64,000 nucleotides of DNA from Metaphire vulgaris (GCA_018105865.1 CM030848.1:9830301-9894300), one strand, 5' to 3'; counted from the stretch's first letter, positions 9,901 to 20,849 are shown. Notes: a model not told the origin generated them from the sequence alone. A program made the numbers and translations.

Positions 9901-12900
9901 GGACAAACAGAGCAAGAATCTTAATATTATAAATGGTTAATAGCGCCGTTGTTTAGAGAAAATCGAAATTTCCCGTGTTCTAAATTCGTAATTCGAACAG
10001 GATTCGAGCGTCTGTAATTCTTCGTTGCGTTGTAGGCCAACTGCATCGTGACAAGAAATTGTAGGACGCCATTTACATTGTGAACAATGTAATCAAATAA
10101 CCGCCTAATACTAAAGCAAGCAAAACCGCTCATTTAGGACAAAGAGATAGTCGTCATATTCGAGATCTTGTGTCTAAATCTGCTCTTTATTGCTTTGTTA
10201 ACGCTTTTGTAATCAATAGACTCGATTGTATACATGGTGGTTATGCATAAACAGTATAGGCCTATAAGTATTGAGCGCTGTAAAATGGCCGCCCCCTCCC
10301 GGTTAGTTGACTTATCTGTTGTTCTAACGGCTGTCGTGACCGTAATCGAGACAAGTATCATCTGTTAATATCTGCTGGGTTGCGTTGTGTCGATACGCTG
10401 GCGCTGTGAATAATCAGCCCATAGGCAGAATATAGCTGCAAACTATTCTGACCAGGTTAGCGTGGTTAAAGTGGTTCTATAATAATTATATGACACAAGG
10501 TCCGCGTTACTCTGACTGAATGCTGTGGTCATGCGCAGTGGCGGTTCCGGGGTTTTTTGGTGGGGGAGATGAAATGAACTTATAGAAAGTTGGTGGAGGG
10601 ATGAAAATAGAAGGGAAAAAATCTATAAAATTGACGGGGAAAAGCTGAAAAAGGGACTTATATCCCTAATTTGACTATACTTTTCCCGAAAAATAAGTTG
10701 ACAAGCAAAAAGGTCATTCGCAGTTAGTTTTAGTAGACTTTGACCAAAAATAGGCTTCACAGGTAAAAAGGGTAACCCCGGAAGTCCGGTGCGGGATGCA
10801 TCCCCACTCATCCCCCACTCATCCCCACGTGGAACCGCCACTGGTCATGCGGTAGCATAGCCTAGTGTTCGTATACTTAATAATAAAATAGCATAATAAT
10901 GCGATTTAAAGTGGTTTAGGAGGCTAAGTCAGTCTCTGTGTGAGACCCACTTCTGTGAAAAGGCCAGTTGTACTTTTCAGATGCCAACAGCTACTGTAAG
11001 TCGATGCAGGGAACAGGGTGCTTTGGATGCTGCAGGGGTCGATTTTTTCAAGCAGAGAAGACCTGAATACTTCCACTGTCCACATCTGAAATGTGATCTC
11101 ACACCGCCTCCCACAGGCGGGCGTCCGTCCGTCGGCAGAAGAGGTTTTACAGCAGTGTTGCATACAGGCCGGAGATGGGGGAAGTTCTCTCCCAAAATCT
11201 TAGATCCCCCAAATGTGCATCTCAATGTGTAATACGATGAAAATGTCTCACCACCACCCCCCCCCCAAAAAAAAAACACGCCTCCCCTCGAACTGCCATA
11301 AATCCCCCATGGCAGAGGATAGCGTGGGCGGCTATGGGCATACAACGCTGTTTTACGAACTCTCTGCGTTAAATTCCAGACATTTAGATCTTCAGCCGCG
11401 ATTTTCTGTATACGTCGCGCGACCCGTCAAACCTCTTCAGAAGCGACCGAGATCAATGTTGAGTCACCTGGATGACGACGTGACCCGACCGCGAGATCTT
11501 CGTCACGTATTCACAGCGCTACTATAGTGAGTCTGCAGGTAACTGAAGTTTACCATTTCCAGTGGGCGACCGATTCGGTCCAGACTTCCTCCTTCGACAG
11601 AACAGCGTCAAACCAACGATCACCAGGATGACAAAGACGACGGCACTCAGAGTGACAATCAACCACACAACTAAGTATTCATTCGGTAGACCATATGATG
11701 AAGATGATGATGATGACGACGACGATGATGACGTTTTGGAATTCGTGAGAGAAAGAGCCGCCGATGACATGCTATCTTCTCTCGTCCGCATATAACCTAC
11801 AACAGATGAAGTAATTTCGCGTATACTGTAGACCTATAGGCCTATATGTTGCTCTGTTAAATTGGACATCGGCTCATCGATACATTCCTTAAGAGGCCTA
11901 CTCAAAGCAGTGGCGTGAGGGGAATGGGGTGGCCGCCTGGACGCAACATTTTGGGGCATCGCAAAATTCAAAGTGAAAAAATAATAAAAAGTCCAAAGGA
12001 CAATTATAAAGCCTAAATCGGGAAGTTAGCACAGTGGTAACAACGTTGGACGATAGAGCAGAAGGTCGCTGGATCGAGACCCGCAGGAGACCTAAGGTCG
12101 ACTCAGTCTTGATCGCTAGAGGGTTGTGGTAAAATGAAGAGCAGCGGCAAAAAGCTGCGATAAGTCAAACAGGCATAGGCTACGCTACGCGATATACGCC
12201 CCATATATCCGTGGCATTGCACGCCTGGCTTGAGGGCTATAGCAACGGAGATCAGCGCCGACCTCGGGAAGAACTTTGACTTTTTGACAACAATAAAACC
12301 TAAAATCATAAAGTAGAATGTGTTATTGGGATGTGATGAAAGTCTGAATAATACCAGTCGTACGGGCGAAGACCTTCTTTTGCTCGTCATGACTCGTTGG
12401 AGGAGACAGGAAAAGTAGGAGGCGAACATCCGTCGTTTGCCCCGAGGGCTTCCACAGTGGCGTAACACTTTTCTTGGGGGAAGGGAAGGGGGAGAAATTT
12501 TCTTAAATTTTTCTTTTCAGTTTTTTAATGTTTCAATTTTATTCAATTTTCAATTTTTCGACTTGACGAGTTTCCCAAAAAACGACCTTTTTTTGCTTGT
12601 CAAACGATTGTTACTCGACTTAACTCCTTTAGGGCTGCTGACCTTTTGCCCCCCAAACGCAAATGACGTCCCTGTTTTTGTTTTTGTTGCACATTAATAC
12701 ATTATAAATTAATATTTTCATTTCAGGAAACAGCCCCCAATGACGCCTCTGGGCTTCCAACCCAAACTATAAGCCATTGACTCAAAGACAAACGTTGTCA
12801 TCGTAATCATACAGGTTAACTGTCAGAAAACGCAATATTTCCCCATACATAAATATTAAATCAGCGGCGTATACAGTCAAGAGGGTTGGGGTTAAAACCT

Positions 12901-13871
12901 TCATTGACTGCCAGGCGAAATTTTTAAAAAATTAGTTTCCATACATTTTAAATTTTCGTACGCGGTTTTGGGGTCAACCCCACCCCCTTAGCTGCCGACA
13001 CAAAATAATTTATAAGCGCTATAGTACAGATGTAAGGTATAAGGTGACGACCTTTTATATGCTTGTCAAGATTTTCGAAGTTGGTCATGATCAAAACCAA
13101 ATCATCCCCTCTTTCGGAAATCCTGGCTATACACCACTGTATTGAATAGGCTACACATTAGGCCTATAATATTACCCACACGTTCTCAGAAATAGCACAT
13201 GTGCTGCATATGCATCAATTTCTGCGCGTGCTTATCGACAATTTCAAATTTTCTGGTAAAATAGTTTGCGACGAGTCAAAAAAGTCGTTAAGGAGTTCTT
13301 CGAACATTCACGTATTCTCTGCGATCAGGCTACCTCCTCCCCTCCCCTCCCCAAATTTCTCAGCGGTTTTGCGCAAATCCCACGACCAGTCTGGTCAGAA
13401 CAGGGGGCCAGAAGGTCCCGTACCCCCGTGGTTACGCCAATGGAAAGCTTACATGCAAAATTGGGACGTCAAATTTTAAACAGCCAGCGTAGGTACCAGG
13501 GATATTTTTACACCCCTAACACCTCCAACACCCCCAATTTGAGACCCCCTCAGCATCCCCAAATCTGAACCTGCGATGACTTTTTTTGCTTGTCAGACTT
13601 TTAAGGGATGGATCATGGATGGACCCCCAAAATATACCGACAACCCCAACTTGATAATCCTAGAAATAACCCTGGAAGGTATGAAAATAGGCAGCAACTT
13701 ACCGGCGCAGTTGATCGCGCAGTCCCCGACCAGTCCTCTCTGTGGCAAACAGAGGTCGGAGCAGAGAGAACAGTGACCGACCACTGGGTCGAAGTATTCG
13801 TCGAGACCGCACAGACCCTCCTCCTCTTCTCTCTCTTGCTTCCACTCTGCGCCGATGCCGACAAAAGTCTT
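6488..13871 (-). CDS. TNF-receptor-like membrane protein, BCMA/TACI type (partial)
   Basis: Three minus-strand exons are read. Exon 13703-13846 (or starting at 13871) encodes one cysteine-rich domain containing EYFDPVVGHCSLCSDLC. Its spacing is C-x12-C-x2-C-x3-C-x9-C-x3-C, against 12-2-3-8-3 in BCMA, and EYFD is shared. It ends at donor GTAAGTTG in phase 1. Exon 11554-11796 follows acceptor TTGTAG and encodes a poly-Ser stalk, a hydrophobic segment (VVWLIVTLSAVVFVILVIVG) and a stop-transfer CRRRK, again ending in phase 1. Exon 6488-6714 follows acceptor TTTCAG and encodes an acidic tail with a poly-Glu run and a TAA stop. TNF receptors of this type are single-pass and signal through TRAFs. 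The first exon was not found, and the tail exon is joined only by phase and composition. The fold assignment rests on the cysteine pattern. Confidence 0.5.
6787..6980. repeat. (ATC)n microsatellite, about 200 bp
   Basis: Nearly pure ATC/TCA units with rare AAC, GTC and GTT interruptions. Reading frames through it give only homopolymers of Ser, Asp or Met and are not genes. Confidence 0.95.
7320..8060. repeat. CpG-rich tandem array
   Basis: Repeats of about 100-150 bp share GACGCTGCAACGTACGCTTC, GTCAAACGCTTCGCGTGGC and short sub-repeats of GCCGTTCGCTTCGCG. GCTCGCTTCGCTCGC lies at the left edge and again near 8244. The long open frames inside are by-products of repetition. Confidence 0.9.
8085..8225. 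repeat. Short tandem units of CAATCAGAACGCTYRMA type
   Basis: Four or five degenerate units containing ACCAATCAGAACGCT, followed by GAGCAAGGATCTTAATATTA. The same ending reappears at 9866-9930, so the two sites bracket the array block. Confidence 0.75.
8365..8690. repeat. About 160-bp tandem duplication
   Basis: Two units share TATAAAATTAGC(C/T)TTAAGCGA, ATAACCGCTGAGATA, TATACGAAGCTCCTATTCAC and AATCGATGAATAATTAAT. The second starts near 8530. Confidence 0.85.
8792..9235. repeat. 78-bp tandem repeat, about 5.7 copies
   Basis: The unit starts AATGCTAATCTATAGGGCAT and contains TTGCACATTTGCGTCAGATT and TTCCGTAGCTATG. Copies begin near 8792, 8870, 8948, 9026, 9103 and 9181, and differ by only a few substitutions. 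Confidence 0.95.
9236..9640. repeat. About 400-bp polypurine (G/A) tract
   Basis: The plus strand is almost wholly G and A, with GGGGTTGGGAGAGG-like units. Long open frames on both strands (Gly/Glu/Arg-rich or Pro/Ser-rich) arise from this composition, so I do not call them genes. Confidence 0.9.
9672..9850. repeat. About 86-bp tandem duplication
   Basis: Two units share ATAGACAATGGTTGTCAATG, CAACAGCCTCGTGCACAGCC and AGGACAGAGGTTACGCA. Confidence 0.9.
9950..10530. other. No feature recognised
   Basis: Unique-looking sequence lacking a recognisable exon; probably intron of the receptor-like gene. Confidence 0.4.
10536..10843. mobile_element. hAT-type element, CAGTGGCGG family
   Basis: The ends are CAGTGGCGGTTCCGG and GTGGAACCGCCACTG. 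Perfect 8-bp duplications GTCATGCG flank it. The interior carries TTGACAAGCAAAAAGGTCAT. Confidence 0.9.
10876..11160 (-). repeat. LINE/SINE 3'-end hairpin repeat
   Basis: Contains GTGGTTTAGGAGGCTAAG next to AATAATGCGATTTAAA, the minus-strand form of a 3'-end hairpin repeated across the window. Sequence to 11160 is probably the repeat body. Confidence 0.5.
11840..12010. other. hAT-like fragment within an intron
   Basis: CAGTGGCGTGAGGGGAATGG near 11908 resembles the left end of a CAGTGGCG element. A matching right end was not found. Confidence 0.35.
12020..12300 (+). repeat. tRNA-derived SINE-like repeat
   Basis: An A-box-like TTAGCACAGTGG (12026-12037) and a B-box-like GGATCGAGACCC (12071-12082) are about 45 bp apart, as in a tRNA-derived pol III promoter. 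The body shares AACGGAGATCAGCGCCG with the copy near 1.6 kb. It is probably inactive. Confidence 0.55.
12455..12751. mobile_element. hAT-type element, CAGTGGCGTAAC family
   Basis: The ends are CAGTGGCGTAACAC and TGACGCCTCTG. Perfect 8-bp duplications GGCTTCCA flank it. It contains ACGACCTTTTTTTGCTTGTC near 12582. Confidence 0.85.
12850..13600. other. Diverged hAT-like fragments in an intron
   Basis: GTGACGACC...GCTTGTCAAG near 13043 and GATGACTTTTTTTGCTTGTC near 13575 mark two diverged elements. Intact ends are hard to define. Confidence 0.45.
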
Positions 13872-14294
13872 CTAAGCCACGGACCACCTACGTTCACCGT
13901 CGTCATTCTGTTTCTATAGATTACACAAACGATTGCGAATGCAAGTTAAAATTTACGAACCACGTGCTGTTTTGAATGATGGGAGAATAGGCCTATGTGT
14001 CCTCATGCAGTCTAACCACGACGGGGTTTTCTCCTGGAATGGTACGTGGGTCCTTCCATGATTTATAGTTTCAGCTGTTTCACACACTGACGGTGACACG
14101 CAGCTCGGCTGAGTCAGCTGGAGAGTGAAAACAGACCGTGGAGGTTTCCTTTACTGCAGTTTAATTGAACTAATTAACTTTCGTCGGGCTAAAAATACGG
14201 AAGGGTAGGCAGAAAACCGACGATATTTTTAGCGTTAAATAGATGCTATGTGACGCAAAGCGCAAGTCACTCTTAGCAAAAAAATAATTGCCTA

Positions 14295-14473
14295 CAGTAG
14301 AACTTCGTTATAACGGACTCGATTATAACGAATCTTCGAGTAATAACGCGACACAATGCACGGTTCTGTTTGATGCGCTACCGTATTGGAATGATTGGAT
14401 ATAACGTACCTCGCATATGACGTAGCCTACTCAATTTTACGGACTTATTAAGTACGTTTTAACGAAGTTCTGC
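14295..14473. mobile_element. pogo/Tigger-type MITE, diverged
   Basis: Begins TA-CAGTAGAACTTCGTTATAA and ends near TTTTAACGAAGTTCTGC. Related to the copies at 5.2-5.5 kb and 27.3 kb. Confidence 0.65.
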
Positions 14474-14654
14474 GATGATTCTTCCAAATGACACACGTTC
14501 TTTGTCTGAGGTCTTTACATCTGGATCATTAATCTGGATCTCGCCAAAAGGAGATCGGGCGTATTTGAGACACCCCACGCATTAAGGGCGATGATGCCCA
14601 CGCACTTACGTCAGCAACTCTTTCCGTCACTGCCCCTGCTTCTGAATCAGCCTC

Positions 14655-14667
14655 TTTATATATCATA

Positions 14668-14724
<57 letters not shown>
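14655..14724. repeat. (AT)n microsatellite
   Basis: About 65 bp of alternating AT. Confidence 0.95.
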
Positions 14725-14726
<2 letters not shown>

Positions 14727-14903
14727 GCCCTCGGTACTTCATTCCCGAAGGTCTTATGAGAAAAAATTTGCCCGGAGACAAAAATTAATGTGTGTTAACT
14801 CTCGTCAGGTTTTTCGAGGTCGATACATATACAGGGTGAACAAGTAAAAACCGAACCCCTTTATGATATTTAATATCTCGGCCGCGTGTGTAGCGATTTC
14901 AAT

Positions 14904-15153
14904 AGTGGCGTAGCCAGGATTTCCGGAAAGAGGGGTTTGAATCGTAACCAACTTCAAAAAATCTTGACAAGCAAAAAAGGTCGTCACCTTACACCTTTAC
15001 ATTCCATAGCACTTAGACATTTTGGGTCGGCAGCCATGCAGCCAGTGGGGCGGGTTTGACCACAAAACCGCGTCCGGAAAATTGTATGGAAACACATACA
15101 CATTTTTTCGTCGGCAGCCAGGGGGTTAATCCCTAACCCCCTTGGCTACGCCA
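14904..15153. mobile_element. hAT-type element, CAGTGGCGTAGCCAGG family
   Basis: The ends are TAGTGGCGTAGCCAGG (first base mutated) and CTTGGCTACGCCACTG. It contains TTGACAAGCAAAAAAGGTCG near 14963. Confidence 0.75.
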
Positions 15154-15183
15154 CTGGTATGCATATATGTAAGCAAGTAAGTA

Positions 15184-15235
15184 TGTATGTATGTATGCAT
15201 GTATGTATGTATGTATGTATGTGTGCGTGTGTACA
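15184..15235. repeat. (GTAT)n microsatellite
   Basis: Repeated GTATGTAT units. A further (GT)n run lies near 15570-15592. Confidence 0.85.
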
Positions 15236-15764
15236 TTAGATAGGTCCTTACAAGGCGTTGCCAGTAGACAAAGAAAGAAAAGCGTGAATGACTCGTTTTG
15301 CCATAGGCCTATAGGTCCCTATACGCCTACAGGTCCAAATAGTTTTTTCTCTAAAAAGCCAAGCTATATATAGGTCTATCATTTGATTTCGTCATGTCTG
15401 TTATAGTCTTACTCCCAGTACGGAAGTATCAGATAAGCGCAAAAACCATCAGATAAAAATTAAACCATGCTGCATGTATTTATTACCCGTTTAGTCATAA
15501 AATCACAATGGTCGCTGGCGTAAGCTATGCTGGCGGAAGTAAGCTTCTGTGCGCATGCATGTATGTGTGAAGTGTGTGTGTGTGTGTGTGCGTGCGTGTG
15601 GTCCTATCATATAGCTTCCGATTGCAAGTTTCGCAATAAATTCCATCCAACGTCATCGCCAAAGTGTTTCTGTATCTTCTTATAACCACCAATATACTTG
15701 TCATTTTTACGTTTTACTTCTTTAACCATAATATTACGTAAGTCGTAAGAGAAAGGACGTCAAT

Positions 15765-15956
15765 CAGTGTTTATTCTAGCCCCCTTGACATTGGGGGAAT
15801 TTTGAAATGTTTGGGGGGACAAGGTTTGAGTTTCCACACGTTTGGAGGAAATTTCCATTCCCCAGCCATGCAACATCTAAAAAATTTTGGAAGGAATTTT
15901 CAAACTTGGGGGGGGGGCAATTCCCCCTAAGAAGGCCTAGAATAAACACTAGCTGG
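15765..15956. mobile_element. hAT-type MITE, TTATTCTAG subfamily
   Basis: Begins CAGTGTTTATTCTAGCC; the right part reads GGCCTAGAATAAACACT. ACGTCAAT flanks both sides. Confidence 0.75.
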
Positions 15957-16185
15957 ACGTCAATAACCAGGCAGTGGTAATATGTTAAAGGCGAAGTTGG
16001 AATCATTAGTGTAAGCATGCAATGTCTGGAAATTTAACAGCATCACAGATTCCAATAGAAAATCCGAGTGTATATTGGGACCAAGCATTACCCACATGTA
16101 CAGTGTACACTGTATAGCCCTTCTATGCCTTTCGTAATGTCCGCGTGTTTGGAAGGGTAGGCCTATATGGACATAGGCTAAGTGC

Positions 16186-16425
16186 AGTGGCGGCTCCACC
16201 ATCGGGGAGGGGACTCATTGAGGCGTGCCCCAGTGGCCCTGAGTGGGCCTACATACCCCAAAGTGGCCCCCACTGTTGGGACCCAATACTTAATCCTGGA
16301 GCATACATTAAACAACTTAAAAATGGTTGGTAATTATTCCCACTAATTTGATTAGAAGTACAATTTACCACTGAAAAACCACCGAACTAGAGTCAACCCC
16401 ATATCCAAATCCTGGAGCCAGATGA
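16186..16425. mobile_element. hAT-type MITE, CAGTGGCGGCTCCA family, damaged
   Basis: The left end is CAGTGGCGGCTCCACC and the right part is AAATCCTGGAGCCAG, without the final bases. The interior matches the other copies (CCCAGTGGCC, TTGGGACCC). Confidence 0.6.
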
Positions 16426-16530
16426 AAGTTGAAGCAAGTTTTCCGCCATTTCCACTTATAGGCCTAGTGTTGTCATGGTCACATATATGGAAGCCACTGA
16501 CTGGAGGCCAGACATTCAAAAGGGGGCACG

Positions 16531-16831
16531 CAGTGGCGGTTCCAGGAATTCTCGGTAGAGGGGATGAAAAAAATTATAGGAAGTTGGTGTTGGGGATGCA
16601 AAGTGAAGAAGAAAAAACAAAAGAAAAGAGAGGAAAAGGTCATTGTTTGCCCATGCACTAAATGTTAATAAACCTTGCAAAAAATGGCCGACAGGCAAAA
16701 AATGTAATTCGCAGTATTTTTCACTAAATTAAAAAAACTCACCGGAAAATGAGTTGACAAGCAAAAAATGTCATCCGGAACCCCGATGGGGGGATGCATT
16801 CCCAGTCATCAACATGGTGGGACCGCCACTG
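16531..16831. mobile_element. hAT-type element, CAGTGGCGG family
   Basis: The ends are CAGTGGCGGTTCCAGG and GTGGGACCGCCACTG. Perfect 8-bp duplications GGGGCACG flank it. Two motif copies near 16686 and 16754 are like TTGACAAGCAAAAAATGTCA. Confidence 0.9.
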
Positions 16832-17498
16832 GGGGCACGACATTCCGGGCCCTCAAGTGGAGCCGACGCTGTCTACACGCGCGGCGCAAATTACACAGAC
16901 GATCCCAACCAGACTATAAAGGGGGACCGGCACCACCCGTGGGGACTACGCCAGTGCAATTCTCTTTGCGTCGTGAATCGTGATCGACAAATTCATTTTG
17001 GCTGTAACTGGAGAACAAAAGTTTCAGTGATTTTAGGCGTAGCCTTATAGACGCCTACTTCAGAGCTATTTCTGTCAGTTGTTGGGGATTTTTCTTTTAC
17101 TTCATTGTATGAACCTTAAATAGGTAAAATAGGTCTGCAGTCAGAAAGACACGAATCTACTTCGACCTTCTACTAGGTCGACCAGAGATTCGGCAGTTTG
17201 AGGTTCGCGGATCACTGGGAAGTCGATGGCCCCTCCTATACCCCACCTCGCAACAGACCCATCGAGATTCCGTAACGGAGTCCTGGAACACACGCTTTAT
17301 ATAAATGCAATACACTGCATTAGCATTTGACGCGCAGGACCCTGGAAAATAACTGTCCCTAGCTACTCTCTTCCACACCGCCTCTTAGGTTCCACCGTTC
17401 CACTGATAGCGAGCAGCTTATCTTGACGAGCGGGCATGACCCTAGATGTCGTCAAAATTTACAAAACCATAGGCAATAATCTGTTAACCGTCGGTTTG

Positions 17499-17640
17499 CA
17501 GTGGCGGCTCCAAGATTTGGCAAGTAGGGGGATGGCAACTTCTAATCATGGGGGTCAACCATTTGTTGTTAGGTATGTAGTATTAAGTACAGTGCCCCAA
17601 CAGGGGCACTGGGGGGCAGGCAAGTGCAGACCGTTCCATG
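17499..17640. mobile_element. hAT-type MITE fragment
   Basis: Starts CAGTGGCGGCTCCAAGATTT and continues like the intact copy at 53770-53973. The right end is missing. Confidence 0.6.
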
Positions 17641-18009
17641 TTTTATCATTTCAACACATTAGCAGAGATGTCCCATAAGCCTACGATCGATTCTTTACAT
17701 TGGCACACTGTAGCAGCACAATAGGCCACAACAGGGCCTGTTTTAACGTGCAATGATACACAAAATGAGCAGTGATAAATGAAAATGTGCAGTCATCTGG
17801 TAAAATGCATTTTGAGGGAAAACATTTTTTTCAATGTTTGTGCTTTAGCTCTGCCCTAAAGGAGTGCTTGATGATGTGATAAGTAATTTTAACTACTTTA
17901 ATTAACGAAAATTTTTTGCAAAAAAAGGTTGCTTTTTTTTAACTTGTCAGGTCGGATGTCTGAAAAAATTTTCTGAGTTTGCTTTGTGCAGTGCAGTGAT
18001 AAATTTTTC

Positions 18010-18320
18010 TTAAAACAGTCCCTGGGCCACAAATGGCAAATTGTTTAAGCAGAGGGTGGGCCAAGAAAGAAATTTTTATAGTGCAAGGGTTGTGGACAGA
18101 TGGAACAGTTTGGACGAGGTGGGTGGAGTGACAGTTAAAACAGTAAACGGATTCAAAGGTTATCTCGGAAAACTAGGTTAATTTTTATTGAATGCGAGAG
18201 TTTGTTTACAGTGGCTTGTTTACAGAGTTTGTTTACAGTGGTTTTCACGCAGGCTTAGGCAAGGTAATAGGCCTACTTAGCATCTTAAACCACTTTAAAT
18301 CATTATTATTATAATTAGCC
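18010..18320 (+). mobile_element. CR1/L2-like LINE 3' end with hairpin tail
   Basis: One broken frame recalls a LINE RT C-terminus (pattern FS-R-VD-WNSL...VN-FK). It is followed by GTGGTTTTCACGCAGGCTTA, TAAACCACTTTAAATC and ATTATTATTA. The body is shared with 32515-32775. Confidence 0.6.
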
Positions 18321-18529
18321 TATATCTGTGAAAAAAGAAGACCCCAGTTTCTGCAGCTATTGTAATTGCACACGTAAGCAAATCGAAAATGAAACTGATG
18401 CGCTGGCAACAGCCATGAAGCAAAGCCCACTGCAAACAACGCATACAGTCCATTGGACTAACATCCAGGGGTTGACAAACACAAGAATATGCCTACGCAG
18501 AGAGAACCACCATTATTATTCGCTTGAAT

Positions 18530-18632
18530 TTACCTCGTTACTTGCAATTCTGCAGCGGCTGTCGGCGCATTCCAGCGATCCCGTCGATCACACAGCGCTG
18601 CGCTGGCTCGGATATCGAAAATGTCGATCTGA
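18530..18632 (-). CDS. Possible exon, unrecognised
   Basis: A CpG-rich island stands out in AT-rich sequence. On the minus strand, acceptor TCGTTTTCAG and donor GAG-GTAAAT bound about 100 bp that is open in one frame, including RASAALCDRRDRWNAP. It could be a 5' exon of the receptor-like gene or a chance island. No family is recognised. Confidence 0.15.
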
Positions 18633-19027
18633 AAACGATTTTTTCGAAATATTTCGGACGCTTTCACCTAATAAGCGACCCAGATGAACGGTGCGAAGGT
18701 AGCAGAGAAAGAAAAGCGCTGAGAAAAAAAAAGACAGCCAATATATTGACCCAATAACCACGGTTGCTATATATAGGACAGCAGGACAGGAGGCAAATGA
18801 TAGATGGGCGTTTGTTTACGACAATATTGTCAATATTGCCAAAAGAGGCGAGCGAATGCCCCTATCTTGATTTTAGGATAGGCCTATAATTGCGCTGGAC
18901 ACGTCACCAAAGGCGAGTCTTGCTTATAGACTCTGATGTTAAAAATAACTCGATTAAAGTCACTCCGACTGGTTATAAAAGCCAGACAAAACCCACAAAT
19001 ACAGAGAAGGAAAACACACTATAGGCC

Positions 19028-19071
<44 letters not shown>

Positions 19072-19125
19072 TGATTTTAGGTGGTTTAGGAGGCTAAGTA
19101 AGCCTGTGTGAAAACCACTGATGTA
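19028..19125 (-). repeat. (TAA)n plus LINE-type 3' hairpin
   Basis: About 14 TAA units are followed by GGTGGTTTAGGAGGCTAAGT and GTGTGAAAACCACTG, a minus-strand copy of the recurring 3'-end hairpin. Confidence 0.75.
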
Positions 19126-19352
19126 ACTGACAAGACCACAATATATTAAGTAGTGTACTGGTAGGCCTACTGTAATTGCGTAGAGCGACTCGATTTTCAG
19201 TGGCAGTTCCACGGTCGTTCTGTAGGAGATGTGGGTTCATGGGCCTATGGCCTATGCTAACACATATAGCTATTAAAGAATACAGAATGTCAGAATTACA
19301 GAGAAAGCAACAGAAGAAAGTCACAGGCAATTGGAGGTCAGGGAGTCAATAG

Positions 19353-19507
19353 CAGGGTTTAATCTAGGCCGTTTCCGGGGGGATTGCCCTCCCCCCGGAA
19401 ATTTCAAATTCCTCCGGAAATGTTGGCATACGATATCAACTTACAGCGCTCCCCAGTCTGACTTCCACCGGTCTTGTCAGCTAATCCGGAGTCTAGATTA
19501 GTCACTG
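19353..19507. mobile_element. hAT-type MITE, family A
   Basis: Begins CAGGGTTTAATCTAGGCC and ends TCTAGATTAGTCACTG. Perfect 8-bp duplications GTCAATAG flank it. Confidence 0.9.
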
Positions 19508-19920
19508 GTCAATAGGGGCTAGAGGCAAGCTGGCGGGGCATGTAGCCAGCGAATAGAAAGGAGCCAGGAGGTGAATTAAATAGGACCCTCAATCGGATAA
19601 AACCCTGCTGAGAAATCTACTAAGGAAGTGCCAATGCCAATCAGCCCAGCAAAGTATAATCAGGAAAGGTCCAAGTTACAAACAGATCAACGGAGTTTAT
19701 TCAAGACCCTCGATTTCTGCTCTGTAAAAATTAAGCTCTGATATGCAAGAAATGGGGGTGAAATATTATTACTGAATTCTAAAGCAATACTCTAATACAA
19801 TTGCATAAATACATAAAGAATAAAATAATATACATAAAGTAATAAATAAATAATACATACATAATACATAAAGAGCATTCCCCGAACGATATGATGGACT
19901 GAAAAAAAGACTCTATAACA

Positions 19921-20302
19921 CAGAGGTGGGCAAACTTTTTCCTTAAAGGGTTGCATGAAACCTAATACTACATTGCACATACAACAAGCCAAAATGTTTA
20001 TAATTAAGATGCTCACACTCATCATCATCATAGGTAACTTTTAGTATCAGTTATTTTACTTATTTAGCCTACTGCAAAGTAGCATTATGATATTAAATAT
20101 TTGTTGCTCAACTCAAAATCCAAATATTTAAGAACAATTTCTGAGATTTTAAAATAAAGTGCCATGTTTCCATAAAATAATTTCAAACTATCTCATTATT
20201 ATATCATGTCGCTCGTATGCATATTTCTAAATGATCTCGTGGGCCGCATGGAATCCGGTGAAGGCCGCATGCGGCCCACGGACCGTAGTTTGCCCACCCC
20301 TA
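19921..20302. mobile_element. hAT-type element, CAGAGGTGGGCAAAC ends
   Basis: The ends are CAGAGGTGGGCAAAC and GTAGTTTGCCCACCCCTA, with interior GGCCGCATGCGGCCCAC. Flanks CTATAACA and CCATAACA match 7/8. This end type is common among animal hAT elements. Confidence 0.85.
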
Positions 20303-20309
20303 CCATAAC

Positions 20310-20845
20310 ACCACTTCCACTAAGCAACATTTAGCAAGGAGAGAAGCCCGATAGGCAAAATATCACCATGGTTTCAGCTCCTCTAAATTGCAGTACACAA
20401 CGATGAACAAGTTCACAGAAGATTCAAACAGAAATCCCAGAAAGATTTAATTTACGATGTAAATAACTGCAAACAACTCTTGAAATTGTCTCAACTAAAG
20501 TAGGGAACTAAATCTTGATTGTCGCAAGCGTAACAGTTCCAGGACCGTTGCAATATGAGGACTACTGGTCATATGGTCATATGGTCAATATGAGGACTAC
20601 TGTTGGTCATCTTCTCTTCGTTTGTAGATTCCAACACACATGCCACTGCTCGCACAGGCCAGCACACCATTTCGATACGATATCTAATAAGCACAACAAA
20701 CCCAAAGACAAAAATTAATAAATGACAAAGAAAAACAGCCATTAGAAACTACATTTAGATACTGTATATTTCACATTATGCTATGCTATGCATCACTGTA
20801 AGGCCTCACAATTTTAGTTATGGGAGATGGCCATCGTCTCAGCAT
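20310..20845. other. No feature recognised
   Basis: No conserved frame is visible. The phrase CAATATGAGGACTACTG is repeated locally near 20550-20600. Confidence 0.4.
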
Positions 20846-20849
20846 ATAG

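Noticed and set aside
10977..11345. 122-codon minus-strand frame with a Gly run
   Set aside because: It spans a repeat hairpin, a poly-C/poly-A stretch and unconserved text, and has no domain.
13608..13975. Plus-strand frames and other minus-strand frames over the cysteine-rich exon
   Set aside because: Only one minus frame gives the regular six-cysteine domain and a good donor.
17290..17315. TATA-like ATTTATATAAAG on the minus strand as a promoter of the receptor-like gene
   Set aside because: A single TATA-like word in AT-rich DNA with no linked first exon is not enough.
18328..18757. Plus-strand frame of 119 codons
   Set aside because: Crosses a repeat and a CpG island with no start or splice support. 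The minus strand of the island is slightly more exon-like but still weak.
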